From NCBI GenBank assembly GCA_036435485.1, contig CM071597.1:169738147-169802146 (forward strand): a DNA stretch of 64,000 bases. Direction: 5' to 3'. The translations under genes and the position numbers were made by a program. Within the stretch, counting starts at the first letter, position 1; each line of letters begins with the position of its first letter. Origin of the DNA: Saposhnikovia divaricata. Its lineage: Eukaryota; Streptophyta; Magnoliopsida; Apiales; Apiaceae. Of the stretch, positions 40,904 to 49,965 are shown piece by piece. The notes beneath the pieces were generated by a model. That model saw only the letters and a list, made by a program, of their open reading frames with translations, made no database searches and was not told the origin of the DNA.

Positions 40904-41310
40904 GTTCGATAAGTCAGACTTCTCGAATGGTTCATTGTTATGTCTTGGCTCGAGTTCTCGAATAGGCCTATCTAGAACCCTCTTGAGTTCTCGAATAGTG
41001 TCTTTTTGAGAAATCGAATAGCACACTTTGAGTTCTCGAATAGAGTATTTCAGTTCTCTAATAATAGAGTTCTTGAATACTGCATTTGAGTTATCGAATC
41101 ATTTGAAAAGGCTGATTTTTCGCTGACACTTAATCGCTTTTTGGATTTATATTCAAACCTTCATTTCACTCATAAAAATATACTCTTAACTTTGAATTAT
41201 TTTCTGAGTTAAATCACTGCCAGCTGTGAGTTAAAAACTGCCTGAGATATCGAATAAGCCTTTCTTGACTTCTCGAATAGTTGTTTCATACTTCTCGAAT
41301 GACTTGTCGC
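40904..41310 (+). repeat. TCGA-centred repeat cluster before ORF3 (element 2)
   Basis: About a dozen GAGTTCTCGAATAG, GAGTTATCGAAT and GATATCGAATA variants. These are the reverse complement of the main U3 motif of this element (CTATTCGAGAAC). There is a gap of about 130 bp without motifs around 41105-41235. Confidence 0.8.
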
Positions 41311-41345
41311 TACAGAACACTTATCTATCGACAACTCAAGACATT

Positions 41346-41359
41346 CATATATACATATA
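41346..41359 (+). promoter_or_regulatory. Possible internal TATA box for ORF3 (element 2)
   Basis: CATATATACATATA lies about 35 bp after the repeat cluster and 124 bp before the ORF3 start. The sequence between is rich in CT and A (TTCTTCTTCAATCC, TCTCTTTTCTTCTC), like a plant 5' leader. Mirrors the arrangement in element 1. Confidence 0.45.
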
Positions 41360-41482
41360 CAAATTCACAACTATTCAATTCATTTCGTTCGATTTCTCAA
41401 GCATCTCAACTCCTGAAACCTCTGAAAAACCCTAACTGCGAATTTCTTCTTCAATCCTAATTCTCTTTTCTTCTCTACCCAA

Positions 41483-44400
41483 ATGGCAAACACTCAACTC
41501 ACCATACCATCCCAAACTAATTTCATCGCAATCACCAGTGATGTGGAAGCACCGAATGCCAATTTCAAGTGCTTTGTTCGGTGGTTGTCTGAGTCATACA
41601 TCAAGAGTGCGCTCTCAGCCAACCCAACTCTGTACATAGATCTATTGGAACAATTCTGGAGGACTGCTACTGTGGAGGTCATCGCTCTTGAGAATGCTAT
41701 CAATTCTTATATTGTTCACTGCAAGATTCAAGGAGAGGATATCACTATCACCACTGCAGACATGAATCAAGCCTTGGATATGCAGCAAGAGACGTATGAT
41801 GCTCTGGCCTCCAATGATGAGTTGGAAGAATTCTTTGACTTCATAAACTACTCTGATACTATCAAGCTGGGAAAGTTGAATAGGAAGTTCTTAAGGAAAG
41901 AATGGAGCTTTGTATTTGCTACACTCCTTCATGTATTCACTGCACGGAAATCAAGCTTTGATCAGATTAGTACACCCGTGCAGCAGCTTGCCTATGCCTT
42001 GGCTCATGGGAGAAAGATAGATGTTGGACTTCTCATCCTACAGGAACTCTATGGGAGACTTGGTCAGACCACAGCCAAGAGAGGTAATGAAATTTTCTTT
42101 CCTCGCTTTATTCAATCAGTACTTAACTTTAAAAATGCTTCATTGATTGAATTGCCTGGAGCAGATAAGAGTAAAATAGGCTATCCTAGGTCCATGACCA
42201 AACTCATTTTTGGTAATTTGGAGACTAGGAATGATGTGGATGTAAGACTTAGCATAACTCCCCACATGGAGGGTTTGTTTAGGTCTTACCCCCACAACAT
42301 GCCAATATTTGATTCAAAATCACAGTTAGCACAGCCTAAGCAAGGAGAACAAAGTGCTAACCCAAGGCCTGCTAACCAACCCCCTCAGCCAAACACTCTA
42401 TCCAGCAAAGAGCCAACTGCATCATCCTCTCAAAAGGGTGATGTTAGTAAAAAGAAGAGAAAACAGGTTGCTTCTGAACCCTTAGAAATCTTAACTGAAG
42501 CAGCCTTGGCTGTAGAACTAGGGTTAGAAAGTGAGACACCTGAGTTACCTATCATAAGCCTAAAGAAGAAGAAGAAGTCTAAAACCACCTCTTCAGTCAC
42601 TCAAATGGCTGAAGTTGTAAAATCAGGGGCACACAGCTCACTAGATGTATCCTCTCAACAGGATGCATCTATAGAATCAAGCATCCTCCCCAATGCACCT
42701 ATCTGTAAAGAGTCAGCACAAGGGAGTGATAAGGCTGGCACAACACTGAGTGGAGAGCACATCATAACTGAAACTCCCTCTATTTCTCAGGGGGAGTTGC
42801 CAAAATCTTGTCTACAACACACTTCTCTTTCAGAATCTACCACTCATATTTCTTTGAAGCCTGCAACTCAAGCAATTGAGGAGCAAGGCATTGATCATCA
42901 AGAATTCTTTTCCTTTGATGAGCCAATGAATTCAAGTGACTTGGTGCATGACACCTTGCTCACCACCCAGGTACCACATTTGGATGGTCAGGGAATGCAT
43001 GCTGGGGCATATCCTAATGACACCATCACAAACACAGAGGATTCACTAGTTCTTACTAGAGACTCTGTGCCTGTGTCAACTACTGTTGTAACTCATCCCA
43101 CTTCTGTGGAGACAACAGTAGTAGAGTCTGTTCATCCGGTTGCAGAAGTTGCATCTGTAACTGAGGAGCCTAGCAAGCCTAGCTCTAGCTCTAACTTTTT
43201 GTCTCAATGGCTGAAGCCTGTGCAACATGACAGTGCTTCAGGATCAGGGTCTGTTCCACCACAATTGACGGTTGAAGCACTTCAAAGCTTAGTTGTGGAT
43301 CAGATCCCTGAGTTCACAAAAATTGCTCAGCACCTTCTCACTGCAAACATGCCCAATCCAGACTATGAAGCTATTCTCCTATGTCACAAAGAGGATGTAG
43401 AGCTACAGAAGGAGAAAATCATAGATGAAACTGAGAGAGATGGGAATATCGATGCTTGGCTGCAAGGAACCAATTCAATCCCTCTCTCAGAAGGTCTCCA
43501 GTATCTCAGAGAAGAGTACATCACTTCACTAGGGTCCAATGCCAAATCTCTCAACCCTACTGATGTGTTTGAAGCAGTGAATGATAGCTATAAAGGCATT
43601 CTCAAGGCTGCACACTATCTTGGTAAAGGCTTAAAGACTGAAATTAATGAAGTGTGTTCAGCTACAACCAAGGAGGTGCATGAGATCAAGAGGACTTTTG
43701 ATGCTAAATTCCCTCAATTGGAGACTGTTCTCAAGGACATTCGAACCTGCAATGCTACTTGCACCAGGATGGACAATGGTTTGGCTATTCTTAAGGATGC
43801 TGTCACAGGTCTGGGGCACAAATTTCAATCCTTATCAGATCAGACAACTGATGCCAATGCCATGCTCAGGACCCTCTTTGCAAATCAATATGGAGACAAG
43901 CTGGTCACTGAGGTTCCTGTGCATGAGATGTCAAGGTTCGAAGTGCAGAGACTGAAGGATCAATCCCTATCTGGTTTTAAGGCCAATGAACTCTTCATTA
44001 AAGTGGATACTCTTGAAAAGGAGGTAGTCTCTCTCCACAAGTCCAATGCTCATCTTACAGACACTGTGACAACTCTGACTGAGCAGTTGAACACTCAAGC
44101 CACCACCACAGCTGATGTTCTTCTGCATCAACAATCAATGTTGTCTGCAATGATGAAGCACATGGGTCTCCCTCTACCTGATGAATCTTCAACTCCAAAG
44201 GTGCCTCTTACAGTCCCTGTGTCTGTCAACAAGCCTAAGGGGGAGAAGAGGATATCAAAGAACTCAAATCCAAAGGGGGAGAGACCACTAGAAAAGGGCA
44301 TCAAGATCACTGAGGGTGGCCATCAGAGAACTTTGAAATCTACTACTCATGTGCCTGGAAAAGGAAAGGACAAAGTTGATGAGCCTCCCACTTCTCTGCC

Positions 44401-46261
44401 AGTTGTCACTCTACCAACTGTGCACATCACTACTCCTGATGGTCAAAGGCAGTCTATTACAACCACAGTGGTTGCTGGGAGTATGCCATCTGACAAGCCT
44501 CAAATCTCAATATCTAAGAGTGCCAAGCCAGTAGAAGTGAAGGTGGTCACTGAGGCCAAGCTACAAGAAATTGCAAACTCAAATGTCTATCATGATGATG
44601 CATTCTTGGAGCTTCTGAAAGTCTCTAGAGAACAGGCTGGTGATGCTCTGCTATATCATGAGAGTTTGAAGAGTCAGATTGACTGTCTCACAGTAGTACC
44701 AAGGAGGCTTAATGATCTATGGCTCAAGGAAATATTGATGGTAGGAAAGAACAAGATATGGCACTTAACCATCAATACTCTACAGAGTCTAAAGCACTCA
44801 GAAGTGAATGTGCTCCTTGGACTAATTGAGAAGGGAAATGAGAACAACAAGAGTCTTCATGATGAATTGAGGAATGGTCAACCTTCAAGGCTACCTGAAG
44901 TTTTCACAGATCCTAGAACTATTATCTACCAGGCTGGAACAAGAATTGAAGATATCAAGCAGCTGGTCATTCCTAAGCATCTAACTCCTCAAAATAAAAA
45001 TCTCATCATAGCCATCATTGAGAAACTGATCAAGAAGAAGGGATCAAGAACAGCAGAAGAATTAGAAGCTATATCTTATCTCAGGTCATATATTGCAACT
45101 GGCATTGTATCTGAGACTGCTAAGTTCAACCCAAGAAAAGATCAAGACAAGGATAAAGATAAAAGTGATGGAAGGAGAAGACATCACAGGAGTAATAAGG
45201 GTGATGAAGACAAGAAGAAGAAGAAGGATGATGAGAAGAGGAAGAATGATGATGATCAAGGTAAAGGCTCTGAGAGGAAAAGTGGAAGACAGCAAGCCTC
45301 AGGCATTGCTGACAGTAACCTCACCACAACACAAGACTCTAAGTCTAGGGTGAATGCTGCCAGTAGTGACCTTTCAAAATTTGCATCTATGGCTTCTGCA
45401 ACTGTCTTGCCACCTCAAGAAGAGAAGAAGATTCAAGTCAAGAAACCATCTGTATGTTTCAAAAAGCAAACTGCTAATGGGATACTACAATGGTCTACAA
45501 ACAAAGGTCACATACTGCTGCCAAGTAATCATGTAAAAAGAATCAAGTTCAAGCAAGCTGCAAGGAAATCAAAGCCAACCACATCAAAAACCCTGACAAT
45601 CTATCCAGGCCTAAAACTCCAACCACTAGATGAAGATTATGACGTAGACCAACTGCAATTTTTGCAAGCTCAAAGAATCTATCATGTTGCCATTGTTGAT
45701 AATTGCCTTGAGATTAAATATTCTGATGGAAGGGAGGAGAAATTCAAACAAGGAGGATGTCAACACTGGGGCAAGCTATATGACATAGAGAGAATCATTG
45801 CACTGTTGAGCTCAGAAGATAAAGTGGAGAGAGTATGGAAACTGGAGCTAATTGATTTTGTGAAAATGAAGAGAGATCATGAAGAAAAAGTCAGAAAAGA
45901 GTGTTTTGAGAAATGGCTGGCAAGGGAGAAAGAAATTGAGAGACTGGAAAGTGAAGCAGAAAAGCTGAGGAAAAAGGGTTTGTGTAGAGTTCAGTTCAAC
46001 CCCTACATGGTAAAGTATAGGAGGAGGAATGGAAATCAAGTCAACATCAGAATGAATCTACTCAACCACTATCCTGCAAATATTCTGGAACCAGTACTTG
46101 AAGATTTCAAAGACTCAATTTTGCTTGAAGAATTGGATGCTATGGCAGAAATAATAAAAGCTATGGATGAGATTACAAGGAAGGAGAAAGAAAGAAGAGA
46201 GAAAGAATATGATGAATTTCAAGCCAAAGCTATGGAAAGGGAATCTAAAGACAATGGCTAG
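41483..46261 (+). CDS. Third ORF of copia element 2 ('env-like' position), function unknown
   Basis: Uninterrupted 1592-aa ORF. The N-terminal ~200 aa share motif order with element 1's ORF3: NPTLYIDLLEQFWRTA, KEWSFVFATLLHVFTARK, FDQISTPVQQLAYALAHG and FFPRFIQSVL. The middle is Ser/Thr/Pro-rich and acidic with predicted helical stretches. A very basic tract (about aa 1215-1275: KDKDKSDGRRRHHRSNKG and DEDKKKKKDDEKRK) and a charged helical C-terminus follow. No signal peptide or transmembrane segment visible, so an envelope role is unsupported. The C-terminal half has no clear match to element 1's ORF3. Confidence 0.87.
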   Translation: MANTQLTIPSQTNFIAITSDVEAPNANFKCFVRWLSESYIKSALSANPTLYIDLLEQFWRTATVEVIALENAINSYIVHCKIQGEDITITTADMNQALDMQQETYDALASNDELEEFFDFINYSDTIKLGKLNRKFLRKEWSFVFATLLHVFTARKSSFDQISTPVQQLAYALAHGRKIDVGLLILQELYGRLGQTTAKRGNEIFFPRFIQSVLNFKNASLIELPGADKSKIGYPRSMTKLIFGNLETRNDVDVRLSITPHMEGLFRSYPHNMPIFDSKSQLAQPKQGEQSANPRPANQPPQPNTLSSKEPTASSSQKGDVSKKKRKQVASEPLEILTEAALAVELGLESETPELPIISLKKKKKSKTTSSVTQMAEVVKSGAHSSLDVSSQQDASIESSILPNAPICKESAQGSDKAGTTLSGEHIITETPSISQGELPKSCLQHTSLSESTTHISLKPATQAIEEQGIDHQEFFSFDEPMNSSDLVHDTLLTTQVPHLDGQGMHAGAYPNDTITNTEDSLVLTRDSVPVSTTVVTHPTSVETTVVESVHPVAEVASVTEEPSKPSSSSNFLSQWLKPVQHDSASGSGSVPPQLTVEALQSLVVDQIPEFTKIAQHLLTANMPNPDYEAILLCHKEDVELQKEKIIDETERDGNIDAWLQGTNSIPLSEGLQYLREEYITSLGSNAKSLNPTDVFEAVNDSYKGILKAAHYLGKGLKTEINEVCSATTKEVHEIKRTFDAKFPQLETVLKDIRTCNATCTRMDNGLAILKDAVTGLGHKFQSLSDQTTDANAMLRTLFANQYGDKLVTEVPVHEMSRFEVQRLKDQSLSGFKANELFIKVDTLEKEVVSLHKSNAHLTDTVTTLTEQLNTQATTTADVLLHQQSMLSAMMKHMGLPLPDESSTPKVPLTVPVSVNKPKGEKRISKNSNPKGERPLEKGIKITEGGHQRTLKSTTHVPGKGKDKVDEPPTSLPVVTLPTVHITTPDGQRQSITTTVVAGSMPSDKPQISISKSAKPVEVKVVTEAKLQEIANSNVYHDDAFLELLKVSREQAGDALLYHESLKSQIDCLTVVPRRLNDLWLKEILMVGKNKIWHLTINTLQSLKHSEVNVLLGLIEKGNENNKSLHDELRNGQPSRLPEVFTDPRTIIYQAGTRIEDIKQLVIPKHLTPQNKNLIIAIIEKLIKKKGSRTAEELEAISYLRSYIATGIVSETAKFNPRKDQDKDKDKSDGRRRHHRSNKGDEDKKKKKDDEKRKNDDDQGKGSERKSGRQQASGIADSNLTTTQDSKSRVNAASSDLSKFASMASATVLPPQEEKKIQVKKPSVCFKKQTANGILQWSTNKGHILLPSNHVKRIKFKQAARKSKPTTSKTLTIYPGLKLQPLDEDYDVDQLQFLQAQRIYHVAIVDNCLEIKYSDGREEKFKQGGCQHWGKLYDIERIIALLSSEDKVERVWKLELIDFVKMKRDHEEKVRKECFEKWLAREKEIERLESEAEKLRKKGLCRVQFNPYMVKYRRRNGNQVNIRMNLLNHYPANILEPVLEDFKDSILLEELDAMAEIIKAMDEITRKEKERREKEYDEFQAKAMERESKDNG

Positions 46262-46406
46262 TTCTTCATCATAGGCTGTAAGATTACTCACCCTGTAGTT
46301 CTATCCAAATTGCTAATGGAAATTCATACCTGTACTGTCAAGTTTTATCTTTATGTATGATAGGCTTGTTATCAGACATGAAATTGTGACTAAGGGTCTT
46401 ACTCAC
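46262..46406 (+). other. 3' untranslated spacer of element 2
   Basis: Short non-coding stretch before the polypurine tract. Confidence 0.5.
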
Positions 46407-46420
46407 AATTTGGGGGAGAT
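46407..46420 (+). other. Polypurine tract of element 2
   Basis: CAATTTGGGGGAGAT region immediately before TGTTAGTCAC. Confidence 0.88.
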
Positions 46421-47604
46421 TGTTAGTCACAGAGGCATGCCTGAATACATCTAATAACAAGCCTAAGTATGTGTAATGCTATGCATTACCTACATGACCT
46501 CTTAACTGAGGGAACCTCTAGTTGTAGAGTTTCTATTTGTTCTGTACTTGTAATAGGCATCAAATTCTATCTGTGTAACTGTACCTACTAAGTCAAGAAT
46601 AAAGCTTGAAAGAAGTTCTAAGGTTCATGCCTCAAGCAAGGAAATGAAGACTGTCAAATAATCACAGTTGGGATTTGAAGAAATGAAGAATTTGCCTAAG
46701 TACCAATTCGAGAAGTACATTTGTCTATTCGAGAAGTCTAGCATTCGAGAAGTCTGGAGTTCGATATCTCAGAAGACACTATTCGATATCTCTCAATATG
46801 CTATTCGATATCTCAGGGATTCGATATGTCAAAATGTTCTATTCGATATCTCAGGGATTCGATATGTCAAAATGCTCTATTCGATATCTCAAGGAGTCCC
46901 AGAGAAAAGAGCTATTCGAGAAGTGATTCGATATGTCAAGATAACACTATTCGAGAACTCAGAGTTATCGATCAAGTCAACTCCAGTTCTCGAATCACTC
47001 ACTTAGTCACTTCTCGAATACATTCTTGAGGACAAAATACTGAAGATTTGTACAAGTCAGAAACCTGCAACAAGCCAGTACACTTTATTTGACTCTGTCC
47101 TATAAAGCATGCTGGAAAGCCTACAAAGAAGCTTGGAGAGATAAGACAAGGGACAAGGAGCTGAAGAAGTGGATCTAAACAGGCTTTTCAAAGTCAAATC
47201 TGTAGCCGTTTGGACTCTTACTAAAATGAGATAGACAGACTGGAAAGTGCTTTTGTTTTACCTACCTCATTTGTAGCAAGTGGGTGTATCCATGTCTATA
47301 AGGATACAGCCTCACTTCCTTAGCTGTTAAGGTTTTGAAGTTTCTCAAAAATACCCAGAAAATATCTCTCTGAGAAAACCGAAGCTGAGAATACTATCAT
47401 TTGTATTCACAGATTGTAGCAAGATCTTTATCTAATAAAATATTAGATTAAAGTGATATTGTGTTGTGTTTGTGTTTAATTTTCTGCATCTTCATATCTC
47501 ACACACTCATCACTTATCTTGCTGCAAAGATTCAAGACCGAAGAAAAATTCAAGAATCCATTCACCCCCCCTCTGTATTCTTTTACTGTATTCAATACTC
47601 AACA
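46421..47604 (+). repeat. 3' LTR of copia element 2
   Basis: 1184 bp. Differs from the 5' LTR by three C/T changes (in the U3 repeats, near GCCAGYACAC, and near TTTTCYGCATC) and by C7 instead of C10 near the end. Followed by target duplication TAAAG. Confidence 0.96.
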
Positions 47605-49965
47605 TAAAGTTCGTCCCCCTTTCCCCAAGTATAAGACTTATTGATAAGACTCCACAAAGTAGTCGTATCTAGTTGGAAATGAAAATTCACCAATATTTCC
47701 CAAGCTGTTGCTTGTTAATGGATATCGACTTGTTCCAACAATCTTACCCCTCGAATGATGAGGAAGTAATATAAAGACTCAATTTGATGAATAGCAACCA
47801 AGTTGCGAGTGAAAAGATTAGTTTTAAAAGATTTATGACCGGGCAGTCAAACAAAATAAATAACAGCTCTCAAGTAAGGTTCCCTTTTAATTTGGAAGAT
47901 AGATTTAAATGAAAATAGAGTTTTTGGAACCTCCCCTTGATAAAATTAATCATAATAAGACTCAGAAATATTTTACATAATATGCTAAGGTCGAAGATAA
48001 TACTTGAATAAATCTTTTTTAAAACTAGTTAAAAGAATTAAATAAATATTCAAAGAATATTTATTAAATCATAAATATTTAAAGAATATTCTTACTATAA
48101 AATATTGCTCATAAATAACCATCGAATGAATATATAAAAATATTAATAAATAAATCCTCGAAAAAATATTCAAAATAATATTCGTTAAATAATTAAAGCT
48201 CAAATGAATATTCAAAATAATATTCATTAAATAAATAAAACTCAAATGAATATTCAAAACAATATTCATTAACGAAATAATGGAAAAATATTTATTTAAA
48301 TATTTTCCTCAGAAAATAATCACAATATATACAAAAATACTGACTCTCGGTCTATACTTGAAGAATGAAATTCATATGCCCTTCACTAAGGGTCTTACAA
48401 ATATCCGGCTTATAACCAGTATATCACATCTAACTTGTAATCCAATATCAAGTCATAAAACAAGTATCACAATAAGTTGAAAGCAGGAATGCATGCTATG
48501 ACATATGTATAACAACAATCAAATCATATATATTATCACAACAACATTTCCAAAATGTTTGGAAACTTGCCTGGTAATCTGGTGGGGGTAGTGTGTCCTG
48601 GGTCAGTCCGGTGATCAATAAACAATTAAAATATTCGAGATTAATCACTTAATGCTTTTGAAATGCTAAGTAGATGCTTTACTTAGGTTAAAACACGTTT
48701 TCAAGTTATCTCGTTATGCACCCTTTAGTGTACTCTAATTAACACCGTTATGATCCGACACTTGTTCGTTATTAAGGCATGTCATTACACTTACACTTGG
48801 TAGGTACTTAAGTCGTATAAGTTCTAAGGTAGGTCGTTTACTAACAAATATTATACCTCGAGATTTATTGTCCATTTTCTAAGTGGTTTTCTGAAATTAT
48901 AACCAAGTGTTTCTCAAATGGTTTCATTCGCACTTAACCTCGATTCGAACAATTTTATAAAATCGAAAAACGATCCATTTGACATCAGGTTTTCTCTCAC
49001 ACCTTCCTCATGATCTCTAATATTTATCAAGATTCGCCACTGAATTATTCATGTTAAGGGGGTTCAATTATAGTTACAAACTCGCACTTACGGTTTCGAA
49101 CCACCTTTACTAAATCGGCCATATCTCCTAAACCGTAAGTCCTTTTGTTTCGATTCTTGCGCCAAAACGATCTATGACTCGAGATCTATAAGGTCAGTCC
49201 ATATAATCATTAAGGTCAGAGACTTACTCCTACTGTTACGCACGAATTTTAAGGGTTAACGAAATTTCGGCATTACGACTGCTATAAATCGGATATTTCT
49301 AAAATTACAATCCTCCAAGAAACATGGTTTCCACTCCAAATCACATATACATATTATTTAACATTGAACTAAGGCCAAGCACTGCCTTTCCGTTCATCTA
49401 AACCATTTAATCATAAATCAAAGCCCAATCATAGCTTTAATGCCTTAAACATACATAATATCACTAATCAAGAAATCCAAAGTTAGTTCTTGAAATCACT
49501 ATTCATCCTCAACCTTCATGATTTTATAACTCAAGAATGGAATGGAATTTGAAGCTAAGATTTATAGGAGGTCTTAGTTATGAAATAGAGGACTCACCTA
49601 ATTAATTTGGGAATTGTTGAATGGTGGAAGCTTGGATTTTCTCCTTGAATTTCTTGCTTGGGCCGAATGGAATGATAATGGAGAGAGATGGAGTTGCTTG
49701 GTTGTTCTCTAGATCTAATCTTGCATAAAGTGATCTGTTTTAGATAATATCTAGCATAAAGCTACTTTAATAAAGGGATTAGGTCATCTAATGCATCATC
49801 TAATGGACATGTGTTGTGTTTTAGTGGTGGAATGGTGTCATGCAAGCTAACTAACTAGTTAATTACTAATGTTACTAGTTTCTTTGATAACCAATCTAGT
49901 TACTTGCTCTTATCCACTTGCACATGCTTGTATCTTTGCTCTCTGCTTGTTTCTTTGTCCGTTTA
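47605..49965 (-). repeat. 5' LTR of element 4, continued after element 2
   Basis: Picks up at TAAAGTTCGTCCCC and aligns with 23310-25866 of the other LTR, minus a loss of about 160 bp near 49465 and shorter AATATTC repeats. It breaks at GTCCGTTTA (49965), where element 3 begins; the other LTR continues TTACTCAATTTC. The remaining ~700 bp should lie beyond element 3, outside the window. Confidence 0.87.

Larger units (their letters stand above)
33673..47604 (+). mobile_element. Copia element 2 (SIRE/Maximus lineage), complete and very young
   Basis: 13,932 bp bounded by LTRs starting TGTTAGTCAC and ending ACTCAACA, with 5-bp target duplication TAAAG at 33668-33672 and 47605-47609. Host sequence joins cleanly across it: CTGAAACGTAAAG then TTCGTCCCC, as found uninterrupted at 23303-23325. 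The LTRs are 1187 and 1184 bp and differ by three C/T substitutions and a C10/C7 run, about 0.25%. Gag, pol and a 1592-aa third ORF are all open. Nothing visible prevents it from being autonomous. Confidence 0.96.
22602..49965 (-). mobile_element. Gypsy element 4 (Tekay/Del-like chromovirus), interrupted by element 2
   Basis: Ty3/gypsy order on the minus strand: 5' LTR (32702 rightward), PBS, acidic upstream ORF, gag, protease, RT, RNase H, integrase, chromodomain-like tail, PPT, 3' LTR (22602-26574). RT before integrase plus an integrase with a chromodomain-like C-terminus indicates a chromovirus; the long LTRs fit Tekay/Del. Every ORF is broken. Sampled LTR divergence is about 5% over some 240 bp. 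The 5' LTR is interrupted at 33672 by element 2 and again at 49965 by element 3, so its outer end should lie beyond the window. The 3' LTR has lost its outer end of about 258 bp. Confidence 0.88.
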
